A stretch of 64,000 bases of DNA from Rhytidiadelphus loreus (GCA_947034895.1 OX344763.1:3226501-3290500); one strand, 5' to 3'; positions 23,634-36,624 are shown, counted from the first letter of the stretch. The notes: generated by a model not told the origin, from the sequence alone. Numbers and translations: made by a program.

Positions 23634-23752
23634 CATTTGGGAGTACCTACCTTTGTGAGAGATCTCATCCTTTCATGGTTAATCCATGGATCACAAAAGA
23701 TACAATCTCTAGTACATTTTGGCAATCTCTAATGTATAGATTTGATTTTTGA

Positions 23753-24336
23753 CACGGGGAGGACACTCCCCACGTTTTAGCAACCCACGTGCAGCGGAAA
23801 AAGTAATACAAGTAATACACCTTAAAATTTAATTTTTTTTTCAAAAAAATAAATATGGATAGATTTTACTACTTTAGAAGTTTATGTTTTGAATTATTGG
23901 TATTTTTTTATGCTAATAGTAATTAGTTATAAATTTTTGATGAAAAAAGATACACTGTAAAGCTGAAAATAACTTTCACACCTCTATATTATATAAGAAT
24001 TTCTTTTTGAAAAATGAAAAAAAAAATTCTATAGGATAACTTTCTATTGAAAGTTTATTTTAGTTGAATATTGATGCAATAGTCATCTTCATGTGAGCTC
24101 TATAAATATTTTAGTTGGAGAACATGCCATTTTAGTTCATTTTTCAACCTTTTCTAGACAATATATCTTATGTTATTTGGAATTTAAATTTTTGTCAATA
24201 GAAACCTTTAGTCATTGTTAAATAAAACTCAAAATTTTAGGATGAAATTATAGTTTATTCAAGGTGTATTACATGTATTACTTTTTCCTCCGCCACACGT
24301 GGGTATCCCAAATGTAGTGAGAGTGTCTTCCCCGTG
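23753..24336 (+). mobile_element. 584-bp hAT-like MITE, copy A
   Basis: The end CACGGGGAGGACACTC and its inverted partner GAGTGTCTTCCCCGTG are bounded by an 8-bp duplication 'atttttga' (23745-23752, 24337-24344). The interior is AT-rich and non-coding. Copy B at 48644-49226 is the same family in the opposite orientation. Confidence 0.85.
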
Positions 24337-24344
24337 ATTTTTGA

Positions 24345-25480
24345 CTATGAAAATGATATTTTGTAAATTCAAACCTAACTATTGAGATGAATGTAATGAA
24401 GTCTTGTTTCTACTTTAATTTTAAAATTTTAAAGCTCACTAAAATTGAATATTTAATTACAATTTGAACTTAAGACCTATCACATACTATAGTATACTTA
24501 TATTGTAATTATAGAAGGGCATGAAAATTTATTTGACACTATAATATTCATTACTACAATTTGCTAATTTACACATATTAAAGAAAATTAAGGTTCTTCA
24601 ACTTCTTCCCGTGTTTGATGTGAATTTTCATTATTTTTCTTCTAAAATTCAAGATAAATTGAAATAATTATATCTCCCCTACTTTCAACCCATTCTAATC
24701 ATATTACCATATAGAAGGAAAAATTTGCTCCTTCCGTTGATGTTCATGACTTGACATCTATATATTGTTCGAAAAATCTATAATAAACAACAATTGAATC
24801 AATTTTTTATTTTCATGTACTTTTAGTTTTTTTGGTGGTCATTGAAGTGGTTAAGCATTAATCTACTAAGCCTTTTTTTAAAGTAGTTGGTTTCAATGAA
24901 TGATTAATTATAATCCTGAGGTCATTTCTAGTACTCTATATGATCTTGCCTAATACTACTTTTTTGTATAGTGATAAGCACATAATTCACTATCTACTAC
25001 AATAATTTAGGACTAACATTCAATATGGGTCAAACTAATGTGGATACAATACAATGGATTCTCAAAATGCACTAGCAATGTGCAATTATCTTAAAGAGAG
25101 TTTTTGTAAAGTGCCTACATTTAACTGTTGCAAAAATGTCCCACATAGTCATCTACCTACAATATATACCTTGTGAATATGATCAAATAGAGTCTATTTT
25201 TGGACTGACATCCAACATGTGCCAAACTAGTGTAGATACAATATAATGGATTCTCATGATACATTGGTAATGTGCAATGATCTTAAAGAGAATCTCACTA
25301 AAATAACTACACTTATTGTTTGCAAACCTTTTGAATACAAGTGCATAGAATCTATTCTAAACACCCATATTATCAACACATTGAAAACTCATAATTTATT
25401 CTTATAGTGTTCAAATAATACACTTTGTGACCTATATAAGAGGTCTAGGAAAGTAAGTGGGCTTCCTCAAATGAGGACAT
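24345..25480. other. 3' flank of DUF247 unit 2, no gene
   Basis: The region is AT-rich. It includes a two-copy direct repeat of about 110 bp (25010-25115 and 25200-25310, 'gtgcaatNatcttaaagaga'). Confidence 0.5.
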
Positions 25481-25573
25481 TTGCCAATGTGTACACAAAC
25501 TATCTATCCAAAGTCCAAACACTTGGCCGAATGGATTTACAAGATAAAACTTCTCTTGAAAAAAACCTTTTCC

Positions 25574-27270
25574 TCATGGAAACTTTGGTTTCATTTTATT
25601 GGAACCAATGATAGCTATGTAGGTTTGAACCAATGTAGCCATTGTCACCAAAACAACAACAATTGTAGACAAAACCAACCAAGGCTTTGAACAAAATATG
25701 ATTTTGAACTCACTCCAAAGTCTATATCTTTGAAGTTTACATCTATTTTCTATGCCTTCTTTCATTTTATGGTGTCTTTCAGAAGAAGGAATTTGCGCTA
25801 AACCTTCCTTCAAAGTTGTCCACATTTCAAAACCCTTAATTCCACAAGTATTATCAATCACTTTACACTTGATAAGAAGATTCAAATCTTCATGAGTTTG
25901 AATGAGATCTGTCATAAGGAAAATGTAATCACTGAACACACAACTGCCAGTAATGGTATTGAACTCATACCATGCCATGTTTCGAATGAAGGAAATTGTT
26001 TCATCATATATTACCATCTTAGGAAGGGATAAATGTCTCTTCTTGTAAGACATTGTGCACAATGGCCCAAGAACTCCAACTATTTTGATGCCAGATTGTT
26101 TCAAATTTGTTGCCGATGGAATTCGAATATATGCACTTCTCTTCACTCGTGTCATGAGTAAACCTTCGGATCCACAAATGACTTTGTATGCAGCTCCAAG
26201 AATATGTGTTTTCTCACCAAAGTGACTTGAATTGTTACTTTCGAAAGCATCACGTGGATTGGCCATGAAAGAAGAGATCAAGTCAATGATCACAAATTCT
26301 ATACTTCTTTGTCGATATTGTACATCATCAATGAAGGGTTCATTCTCTTTGGAGGTCTCTGAAGCAACAAAATTGCGAATATACTCAACCACTTTTTCAA
26401 TGAGAACAAAAGGAATTTGATTTTCAACTCGGAAAAGATCACTACGCACAATCCCCATCCATGCTGTAAATGTTGAAAAAAAAACATCGTTCATATTAAT
26501 CCCCGATGTAAACGAGTTGCACATCCACAATCGACTTTCATTTTGGGGGAATTCCATGTCAATGTAAGTAGCCAAGAAGAGGGCATCTAGAGCCAACACA
26601 TGTTTGATGTGTTCATCAGTCCAATTGGTCACTCCATTGTGAAGACCATAGCATGCCAACATAGTCTTGGGATCATCCACAATTTCATCACAAAAATGGT
26701 CCCATTTCTCTCCCACTAATCCATATCGCACTGCAATATCAAGCTTTAGAGCCTCTGCCCCATTGATGTCCAAATTTTCCCGATTGTGGAGCCCAAATGC
26801 AAATCCATGTGGAGAGAATGCTTGGGAAGGTTGAGGCGTACACTTAGGCACTTTCAATATAAAATATCCCAATTTATTCGCTTCATCCTTTCGATTGGGG
26901 CGGAGCATGTGTTTGTGGTTGGCAAACCAATTTGACCTGTGTTGTTGTGCTTCAACATCACCTATACATATGGAAGGACAAAAATCAGTCTAAGTCAAAT
27001 GAAAATGATCTTTGTAAAACAAAATATCAAAGCATGCCAACAATATGGAAAATGAAACCTCCAGTGAGTACCTGTGGTCACGATATCCAAGTTGGAGCTG
27101 CCCATTGGTGCCATGTGCATAAATTCAATCTTCCACACCTCCAATAAATGTAAGCGCTTGCAGAAAACATAGAGAGGACACCTTTTAAGGAATAGGAAGT
27201 CTGCAAGTTGGCAAGTTGGCACAAATGCTGCACCCAAGCTTATATGATGAAAGAGCTGGCAACAATGCAC
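25574..27270 (-). CDS. DUF247 family protein (tandem copy 2)
   Basis: Exon 1 is 27270-27072 and exon 2 is 26961-25574, with donor CCACAG|GTACTC and acceptor GTATAG|GTGATG in phase 1. Together they encode about 528 residues. The same DUF247 landmarks as copy 1 are present: ILKVP, GLVGEKWDHF, LALDALFLATYID, DLFRVENQIPFVLIEKVVEYI, IPSATNLKQSGIK, LSLPKM...FIRNMAWYE, LLIKCKVI, and a C-terminal helix from PWLVLSTIVVVLV. No stop or frameshift is seen. The ATG at 27270 is the first in frame, but the first 60 residues are Cys/Leu-rich and unlike the family, so translation may begin later. Copy 2 looks like the intact member of the array. Confidence 0.85.
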
Positions 27271-27289
27271 ACGGACACCTTAAAGTTTT

Positions 27290-28150
27290 AATAAAGAACA
27301 AACAATGACCTTATGATCTAGGAATAGTTGCAAAGCTTTCAAGCCAAAATGAAATTCAAGCATCACAATTAGAACAATTCATAGGAAACAGGTGAAGAGC
27401 TCACAATGTCAACAAATGAAAAAACAAAAAAATCAATGATCAAACGACTCTCACCCAATACGGAAGGAACAAACAAAACAAGCTGACAACAACTTAGACT
27501 CACAACACTCAAAGAGGGGATCATCACGAGAAAGCCTCACAACAGAGTCTTTCTCCTTACACCCAATTGCAAGCACTGTCCACTAACCAGCTCTGTCCAT
27601 TGGAACAACAGCACTAACACTCTAACCCTTTCCCCAGCTGACTTGCGACTCTAAGCACAGGCTTTCGTAACGGCACAAGTATCACTCCATCTCGTGCAAG
27701 AAACCCTATATCATTCTGTAGCTGCATCAAATTCGAGAAACTTCAGGGGAAAGATCTTACCTTAAACCACCCCAAGAGCTGCCCAGAAATAACAGTTGCA
27801 TCAGCATGCGGCTTGGGCTGCTAGAAGCGTCCCCAACAGGCGAAAGTGAAAACCAGAGAGACGGGAGTAGGAAGTTCGATCTTGAATCCCAGAAGGCAAC
27901 GCCAAGGAAGTCAGGTCTCCACCAGCCTTGACTGGGACGTTATCTGAAGAAGTGGCCAAGCGAAACCCTGTGCACAAAGAGACCGTAGCCTGGGGGTGCA
28001 GCTGCAATCGAAGCATGAAGCAAGAGGATACAGACGGGCACTGCTGTTCGTGGGCGCAAACTTATAGTGGAGTTAGGAAGTGGTGTTGCGGTCAAGCGGA
28101 TGAGCCTCAAATTGTCGGTATTTCGATGAAGACCCCACACGGTCAGCGGC
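27290..28150. repeat. 5' flank of DUF247 copy 2, paralogous to 17440-18290
   Basis: The block is collinear with the upstream region of copy 1, including 'gggatcaNcacgagaaag' and 'ggggaaagatcttacctta'. It probably holds the promoter and leader. Conserved splice-like 'aagatcttacctta' on the minus strand may be a leader intron donor (TAAG|GTAAGATC). Confidence 0.6.
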
Positions 28151-31100
28151 ATACGATTTGAAAAGCATATGTGTCCAGGAGGGTGTGTATAAGTACGTGT
28201 ACTGTATCAATTTTTTACCACTGAAATAATTTTCGACGCGTAGATCGAAGGACAGCACTCATTCGGGTGTATGGCGTTTCGCATTCGGTGTCAGCAGAGC
28301 GATCCTCTGTGGCTGCAGGGTCCCATGATCCCATCCAGCTCTCATGCTCCAGGATTCTCCGTCAGACAGCGATGTATGAACGATAATCGGTAAACTCATA
28401 AGTCCATGGGCCAGACACTGCTCGTACCAGCATGTTGACTGTGGGGTCTGCCAGCCCTTGGAGTAAAGACTCCTCGTCTGTTTAATCGTCTCTACAATGA
28501 AATTTTCTTTCCATTTATGCCAAAACAATTTAGTTTTTTTACTCTGAGTCAGAGGAAAACACAGGAACATATGATTTACACTTAATTACGTGCTCAAATT
28601 TGGAACATTTGAATTTACATTTAAACTCAAGGGACCCCAAAATTTCTTCTGGACGATCAGCATACAAAATGGACCAACCACAAATAGGAGCAGATCTTGA
28701 TATTTATCAGCTACGGTAAAACATGAAGAGTTGTGCACCCCGGGGTCCACAGGCTGGTACGAGCAGGGTCCTTTGTCTAGTACAGTCGAAAGGGATCGAG
28801 TGCAATTGGCCACATATTTCAATGTATGAACATGAAATGAAATTGCTTGTTTGGGCATTATCACTGTAGTGAAGCCACGTAATAAACCCTGAAGAAAATC
28901 AAGGTTCCTCCACCAGGGGCGAGGGCACCTCGAACTTAATTACAGCAGCACTATTGGAGCATCTTTACAGATGAAGTGAAAGTAGCGCCCAGGACTCTCG
29001 CATTGCCCATGAGAGGAACAATTGAAATTCTCCATTTACTCGTACGTACGTACATCAAATGTTCTCATATTTCGATTAAACGATTCAGCATTTACTTCAA
29101 CCATCCAAGTATCGTATGGTGTGCAGTGTTCACATGACACTTTCACTCACCTTGTGCTGGTGAAGAATCCGCCGCTGCAGTTTCATGGTGGCCCTTTGGA
29201 ATGTTCAGCAAGGCCCGGCCAGACCACGCAATGCACTATTTTGGGGATGATCGTACGCCAGGGTCATCATCTTCACAACCAGAAACCTATGGGACACTTT
29301 GAGACCCCGCTAATCAGAGATGTGGATGAACCGAGATGTCACCACCAGCACCTTACATTGCTTCTTCACCGGGTTTTGTTTGTTTGTTATTTGAAACAAA
29401 TGAAACGAAATTTCATTGTCAAGGCAAGAGTACAAGCACAAGTGGCCTGGCAGGGAGAACACGACAGAGGAACAACAAACAAACAACCACCCCTAGTAAG
29501 CGCCCCCAAGGCCCTTCACATAGCAGATGCCACTAGCAAAAGCAGCCTAGAAATGGGAGTCATGATAATTCCAGGCAAGATTCGGAAGATTTGAGCGACC
29601 ACGAGAAATCAATTCCATCCGTAACACTTCCATCAGATGGAGCAGGTCCTAAATTCTTGGCAGTTGATTTTCTTTTTTTGGAAACATATGAAACGGAATT
29701 TCATTGGGCACCAGAGAAACTGAAGTCACGATACAAACCTGCCAGCCACAAGTGGCCTGGCAGGGTTGACAGTTGATTGAATGCTGTTTCTGAGCGCGAA
29801 AAAAGGGGTACGGTTCGATAGATCGTGCCCCAGCAAATGAATTCAAACCGAGTCAAGCCCACCAACCGATCTTGGACCCCGGAACGCCTGATGCAGCGCG
29901 CACATTTGCAGTGGCATGCTCAATTATGGGAGAGCGGAATGCGAAAGTGTGCACAGCAAGCGTCCCCGCGCCGGTCTATGGAAATTCAGCGGCAGTTTTT
30001 TGGATAACTTTATGAAATACGCCGCTGAAATCGACTTCAATCATGTGTGGAAAACAGAAGCATATTAAAAAATGGGAAGAACAGTCGGAGTGAGAGGCCA
30101 CATCATGGCCGCTACTTGTGCTCCAGCTGCTGCTGCGGAGGCCAGACTGCGGGAGAGCTGGTCACCGTGCGGAAAATGCCCTTCTCGTGAAATGTGTTTT
30201 GGTGAGCCGAGGACAGAGTGCAAGGCCTTTGTGTAAAGTAACTACACCTAAAGGCGTGTGAATATCCAATTCGACATCCTTCTTGCAATTAAATTGTCAA
30301 GGAGTACTTTACACTCTCTTCTTATGTATGTATTGGACACCACATGAATAAACTATGTATTGTCAAAGCTATGAAAATAGGTGTTTCTAAAATCAACCCT
30401 AAACTCTCAAGAATAAAGGGAATACATTATAGGCAAGACTTTCTAGGGGGGTAGAATGGGGATACAATTAAGCGCAATTACCTTAGCTTTAGTTTGATTC
30501 TTTGGTTAAACCTTCACTTGTTGGTCCTGTGCATGTACGCCACAAGGGAACTAAACCTATTTCATGACATGTTTCTAAACCAAACCTAGGTTGCATCTCC
30601 TTGCCTAAAATGTACAACCTCTAATAACGGTCTCCAAATAAAGCATTGTAAGAGATTCTAAAAACATCTTCTGACTCGGAACAAGACTCTACAAAAGCTT
30701 ATACTGTACAGTCAGTCAAGAATTGGAGCGAGATCAACTTTAGGTGCTGACGAAAACTGCTGGAGATGCCCCCAAACAGGCAAACACTGTAAGCAATAAT
30801 GTGTTTTGGGGTTTTGGTGGTAATTTGACTTTGAAATATGAACTTCCGACAACTGAATCAAACAAGCAAGACGGTGGGTCTCTTCCAGAGATTCCTACCA
30901 ATAAGTTACAGATCACATTCCGAGGTCTTCGTCCGGCCTACAGTCAGTCAATCACGTTTGCACTTAAATAGAATTGCACTTCTCTTGTTTCGCTCTTTGT
31001 CTTTAATGCAAGGAGAACCGATATTCTACTCGCCTTTTAAAAAAATTTAAAAGAAATGCATATATATTCTACACTTATTTTTGTTTGAGTTTTACACCAC

Positions 31101-31300
31101 TTGTCTCGAAGCCCAGGGATCAATTCCAGAATCGAACGGAATCGGTGACTGTCTGTAACAAGATTGATAAGAATATTTAGATGCTGCCACATTCAATATG
31201 AAGCTTCGATGCCTAACTTTGACTCTTATTTGACATTCAATTAGAGATTCTTCAGCAGTAGCTTGATAGTTTGTCTGTTAAGACACGGTAATGTTTGATT
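28151..31300. other. Unit 2 upstream region, no supported gene
   Basis: The stretch contains diverged copies of the 'gaaat-ttcaatgtgtggaaaa' block (30035), a local repeat around 'gaaacNaatttcattg' (29400 and 29695) and 'cacaagtggcctggcaggg' (29437 and 29748), and the 30170-31270 segment shared with unit 1. A 190-codon open frame at 29022-29594 shows no domain and I do not call it. Confidence 0.5.
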
Positions 31301-31426
31301 ACATGCAACGGACGGATGAGAGCAGTGTTCAGTCTTTTACATTTGAGGCTTCCGTCAGTTGAAAACCTGGATGTGGCTACACACGCATTCTGCCTCTGAG
31401 TAAATGTTGCAGACTGAAATCTCAGG

Positions 31427-31800
31427 TTAAGGTAGAACTGCCCATTACCACATAAATTTGCTATCTAGGTACTTTGGAGAAGCTATTTGTCAACTCTCAT
31501 ACTTTTCACAAATAGAAAAGTTTGAGGGAAGTCAATTGCAAAAAGAATGAAGGCATTCCAACAAGAAGTGAATTTTTTGTGATTTTTCAAAGCTCAAATG
31601 TTAAATTATGAGTAGCCCCGTGGTGAAGCATGAGCAGGTGGGTGGGCTGATGTGTCTGCTCCCCAAGTGCATTGCCATCATGATCAAGAGTTGTAAAGCT
31701 GTGGTAATAGATTTTGGTTACTGACACAATTGGGAGGATCCTATAGGTGACGGAATTCAGTGGATGGTGGTATATATTATATTAGGTAGTTCTACCTTAA
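31427..31800. mobile_element. 374-bp inverted-repeat element bounded by TTAA
   Basis: The left end TTAAGGTAGAACTGCC is inverted as GGTAGTTCTACCTTAA at the right. TTAA at both outer edges could be the target site or part of the repeat. The interior has no coding sequence. Confidence 0.55.
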
Positions 31801-32050
31801 TTGGGACTTTGAGGTGGTCAAATGGTGACCAATATGATTTCAAAATTTGCATTAAATAAGTGCTCCAAACTACAATGTTGGCACAGGGAAAGCAATGACT
31901 AGATTATTATTTATGAATTTTTAAACTTAGCAATGCGAGGCATATATGATATAATCTTTGAAAAGGTTTGTGAAGTCATAGTCCACGCACAAAATTGGCT
32001 TACAACTCCAAGTATACAAAAAATTATCTTTAGTGTCATCCATACTAACT

Positions 32051-32596
32051 AAGGTAAACCAGCCTATGACAGGCAAATTTCCTATGACAGGCTCCTAGAG
32101 AACTACCCATTACAGTCTTAAATCAACCCATGACAAACTTTTTCCAATAAATGGGGTTAGAACTGCATTTGATTAATTTGTGGCCATAATCAAAGCCTTG
32201 GGAAATGGTCATGAAGTTATTGGTAACTGTCTTAGGACACTTACCCATTTTCAGTGTAAACTGGTAGTAAAAAGTTATTTTGTAATTCTTTCATGTCATG
32301 TCCATATTAGGAAATCTTGGAGCCATGTTAGAAAATGTTTTGACTGCATTAGGTGGTTAGATGACCATCCTGGAAACACTTTTCTGCTGATTTGGGGTAG
32401 TCTACAGACTCTTTTAAGCCAACTACATAGCAGACTTCAAAAATTCATAAAAAATTCATTTTTTGTCCAAAAAATAAAATTTCAGTTGCCCTCTGCATTC
32501 CTCATGTTTATCTTCATATAGAAAAAAATTTAATTTTTTTCAAAAATGTAAACATGGCAAACCAGCCATTCTGCCTATCATAGGCTAATTTACCTT
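32051..32596. mobile_element. 546-bp inverted-repeat element with ACT duplication
   Basis: Ends AAGGTAAACCAGCCTATGAC and (reverse complement) AAGGTAAATTAGCCTATGAT match over about 25 bp with four differences. 'act' flanks both ends (32048-32050, 32597-32599). A 3-bp duplication fits PIF/Harbinger-type MITEs. The open frame inside it (32180-32521) has no recognisable domain. Confidence 0.6.
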
Positions 32597-32699
32597 ACTC
32601 ACTCCAAGTCATAACTTGTTATGATAGATTAATATTTTTACCAACTATGTTTATAGAGATCTTCTTCTTTGATATCTATGCTCTCCACTAAACCTTGAA

Positions 32700-33180
32700 T
32701 GGAACATAATCTCATCAACTAGTCAATCCTCCATCACACATTGTACGCAAAAAGAGACGTTAGTGGTGTAGATGCATGATAGGAAGTACGAAGCAAAAGG
32801 ATGCAGAAGTAAATTGTTGTTCTCGGGTGCAAACTTAATAGTACAACAACTTCTGTTGTGTTGTGGTCATGTGGACGGGACCCAAATTGTTACGTTATTT
32901 ATGAGAACCACAAAGGCTCAGCAGCATGTAAAGAACACTACGCCTCCAAGTGGGGTCTAATTACATTGTTTCTATGCCCTTTGAAATTGATTTCAATGTG
33001 TGGAAAACAGAAGCATTTAAAAAAAATGAGAAGAATACAACTCAATGTTGTAAATTATATGGAGTATTGTAGTCTGTGTCAAGTGTCAACTAGGCGGCCT
33101 TCTTCTTTGGCTCACTTGTTAAGTCCGATCCAACTTACATCCTCCCCGGACTCAATGTCAAACAACATTTTTTAATCCCT
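32700..33180. pseudogene. Relic of the DUF247 upstream region
   Basis: The sequence resembles 18150-18480 and 28000-28260 ('ggctcagcagcatgt', 'gatttcaatgtgtggaaaa'). No DUF247 coding sequence is attached, so this is the decayed edge of another tandem unit. Confidence 0.5.
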
Positions 33181-35030
33181 AAACATTGGACTGGTCACCA
33201 TGGAAATCATCCTTTTGGGTACAGTGTGAATCATTTGTTTAAAGAAATTCAAGAGCACCTATTGGAGGTCAAACTAGTGTGGGAGACCTCCCCTTTTCTC
33301 ACAAAATTCCAAAGAACATTTGCAATTTTATCCTATATAGAAGAATTTTTGTCATCCATTGCAAAGTTGGTGTTTGTAGCATCCTTCTAGGGTAACCATG
33401 TTATGCTAAGTTGGTCACCATAAAAATCATCCTTTTTTGTATTGTTTAAAACATTAGCTAGAAAAAACCAAGAGCACTCATTGGAGGTCAAAATATTGTG
33501 CAAGACTTCACCTTTTTGCAAAAAATTCTAAGGATGAACATTCGGTATCCAATGACTACTTTGTGACTAAGTGTCCTATATAACTACATTGCAACTGTAA
33601 TCCCTCTCTATTTGCACCAAATTCAACATGTACGTTGTTGTAGTTGCAGAGTAGTTATAGAATGAAGTGCAAGATTATAGAACCGTAACAGAGTAGTCAT
33701 TTAGAATTAACGTGAGGTATTCTACATCCAGTATTCATTAGAGTTGTTGATGGGACAACTTCACGTTCTGTGGAATCCACTTTGTCAAAGACCAGTCACA
33801 TGTTACCTATTAATTTCACTGTAAATTCTATAGAAAACAACTATAGTTCAATTAGAAAATAACTGAAGTTTGACTTGAAAACAACTACAATGGCAACTAT
33901 AAATCAACTGAAAGACGACTAGAAAACAACTAGAAAACAATTTGAATTCAACTAAGGTACAACTACAAAACAACTACAAGAAGACTACTCATGCAACTAG
34001 AAAACAACTACATTGCAACTAGAAAATAACTATAACACAACTAGAAAATGACTACTGATGGCAACTAGAAAACAACTACAAAATGATTGGAAAACCAATA
34101 TAGAACGACTATAATACTACTGAGAACCGACTGCAAAACAACAAGAATTCGACTACAAAACAACTATAGTTAGGATTGTTAGTCGAATTGCTATGGAACT
34201 GGGAGTTTAGCAACTACAACAACATTGTTTTGCTAAACAATTATAGATGCAAGTTCACAATAAATTGTTCTGTTGCATGAGATGCAATGTATTATTTCCT
34301 TACATCAAGCTTGTTTTTATTCAAAGCCACACTACCAAATAATGGCTACCATGCTTTACGGTAATATTTATCTACAGTCTATCATAGTATATTTGATTTT
34401 TGGTTACCTCTTTCTTTCATGAATGGCAGAATATTGCATACAACTATGTATGAAGTGTGTGAATTTATTGTTAACATTCAAACAATTTGGATTGACATGA
34501 AAATTCTACCACAATAACTAGAATTGAAGGGGAATATAACTCAACAAAGTTTATAGAAAACAAACATTACATGAAGGAGATACAAGCCCCCGAAGTTATA
34601 GCCATGAAGTATAGTTAACATCATATTCATTAAAATGGGAGTTTTCTAGTGAAATGAGAGATTGGCACTCACTAGAAATTATGAACTTAAGAGAAGTTAC
34701 TGGTAATTATTACTAAATCAACAAAGCAATCAACCATAAAACACATATGTAGGTGCTATATTTAGAAATTGGAATCAAATATTTTAGAAATGATAACTCC
34801 TTCATAGAATGTCATCATTGAATTCAGAAATTTATAGGATGTATACACTTTCCTTGTCGATATACATGCACTGGCCTTGTACATATGTAGACACATTGAC
34901 ACTCATAAGTTCTAGCATTCCTATTTCTAGGATACATGACATTTGAATTGAAGTTGTATTGATCATTATTGGGAATGGATGAGTGTAATGCATATACGGC
35001 ATCCACAAACATCACAAAGTAGAAAGGAAG
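33181..35030. other. Repetitive flank left of element 2
   Basis: The region includes a diverged direct repeat ('ggtcaccatNNaaatcatcctttt' at 33193 and 33413), a short-period repeat of 'aactagaaaacaactac' (33850-34160), and the 34464-34610 copy of the 9513-9660 repeat. No gene is supported. Confidence 0.5.
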
Positions 35031-35034
35031 GTCT

Positions 35035-35262
35035 CCAAATCAACTAATTCCATAGCAGAGGCGAACCGAAAGAAGCAAAAATACAAGATTCCATAGAAAC
35101 AATTGCCTGACATGACGATTGAGAGTGACCCTCAAACATTGCGTTGTGTGCAGCGCAAGGAGTGAGTGTCATTCTCAATGACCATGCCGGCAATTGTTTG
35201 TATGGATTCTCCTATTTTTGCTTCCTACAATTCGCCTTCACTATAGAACTAACTCATTCGAA
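35035..35262. repeat. Long foldback 1: about 113-nt arms, almost no loop
   Basis: Bases 35035-35147 pair with 35149-35262 as diverged inverted arms. Examples are 'gaagcaaaaata' with 'tatttttgcttc', 'aacaattgcc' with 'ggcaattgtt', and 'gagagtgac' with 'gtcattctc'. Transcribed, this would be one long imperfect hairpin, similar in shape to young plant MIRNA genes or foldback transposons. Confidence 0.75.
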
Positions 35263-35418
35263 GGCCTACATGACCCCTTCAATCATTAGATGCCCTCTTC
35301 CCAAGATCCTTTCTACAAAGTCTCCAAGTACCGAGTGTTATATCCACTCCCTGTGTACAACTATATGTACTATTGATGCCTAGCGTCACTCTGTTTGCAG
35401 TGCAGGACCTCATCGTCT

Positions 35419-35752
35419 CCAACTGTGTTGGCCTTGTGAGTAGAAGTTTCAAACGAAGGGGCCATGGTTATTGGAGAAGGAACTGCACGATGGTCACCGA
35501 TATAGATGTAAGCAACAGCATCATAGAACCGAAAACATGAAGGCGCCACTCCGGAGTTCCTCGAACGGCAATTTCACGCATGGTAGTGTTTGGATTGCCC
35601 GCTCATGGAGCTCTTAAGAGCGACGCCTAGATGTTTAGGTCTCTACAGTTCTTGTGCTTAGATGTACATCGGAGGCCATCGTCCAGTTCCTTCTCCTATA
35701 TCCACGATCTCATTGTTTGGAACTCCTACTCACAAGGCCATCACAATCGAAG
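35419..35752. repeat. Long foldback 2: about 160-nt arms
   Basis: Arms 35419-35582 and 35590-35752 are inverted, diverged copies, for example 'ggccttgtgagtag' with 'ctactcacaaggcc' and 'ggagaaggaactg' with 'cagttccttctcc'. Pairing continues into the centre. It sits 150 bp from foldback 1 and just beyond the 3' end of the element 2 minus-strand gene. Confidence 0.75.
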
Positions 35753-35988
35753 AAAACAAGGAACTTAGACTACCAAATCTATCAAAATTGAACTGATTGC
35801 ATCCAATGGATCTAATACAATCTCCAAGCATCATGTCTATAATGTTCGTTGGATTGTCGCTACCTACATCAATTACACTATATATATATACTTGGCGACT
35901 ATGTAAATGGCAGTGCCTCAGAACTATGAACCATTCTAAAACAGTTGACCGTGTCTATTCTAGAATATACATTTATCATAGGGAACTA

Positions 35989-36624
35989 CTACTGGAGCGA
36001 TTTACTCTTCATCTTCTCCAAGGCCTTGAGAATTTCAGGCCCACGACTATATCCTTCTGCAATTTTTCCACCCTCGCGGATGTGTTCGAGCCGTTGTGCC
36101 CTCAAGGACTGTCGCTCCTAGGAATCCCATGATAGCACTGAGCATTGACTGCTTGAAGGTCCACCATACTTCCTCTTTCTCATATCGCCTCGAGACAACA
36201 ACCTCTGCCGCGGAAGTACGGTCGGATCAACAAGGTGGGCTATGTCATCCTCGTGTTTCATTTCCAGGACCGGGGACAAAGTTCCTAGTGCAGACATAGG
36301 ATAATTGGCGTCTCCATATAGCTTCCTTTGAATCCCCTTCTCTGAAGTATACGGATCCAGAGTAGACAGAGAAGGCTCTCTGGAACGTAAAGGCGACGGC
36401 GAGGCTGACACTGGGGGGCGAGGTTTCCGGTCTGGAGGGCTGTCTACCACCCCATCATGAATGGGTTTGGTAGAGAAATCCATAGAGGAATTCACCGTGG
36501 GTGCCGAGCCCAAGAAGTTCCCTGTGTTTAGGATGATGTATTGTCCGTAGTCAAGAATGGAGTCCTCGGACGCTCGGCAATGGTGACCAACACTTGGTGT
36601 CCGGCAGGTCGAAGTGCTGACCAT
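35989..36624 (-). CDS. Element 2 tail exon (exon 6), low-complexity then charged
   Basis: After acceptor GTTTCAG|ATGGTC (36624), the frame runs 212 codons to a double TAG at 35991-35986. It encodes a Ser/Pro-rich stretch with GVVDSPP-R-P...SPSP, which aligns with the element 1 tail exon, then a basic segment and a charged helical end (ERQSLRAQRLEHIREGG after the amber codon). An in-frame TAG at 36120-36118 splits it, yet coding-like sequence continues beyond for about 42 codons. No known domain is recognised. It joins exon 5 in phase 0. Confidence 0.55.

Noticed and set aside
29022..29594. 190-codon open frame on the plus strand
   Set aside because: No domain, signal or conserved counterpart in the paralogous unit.
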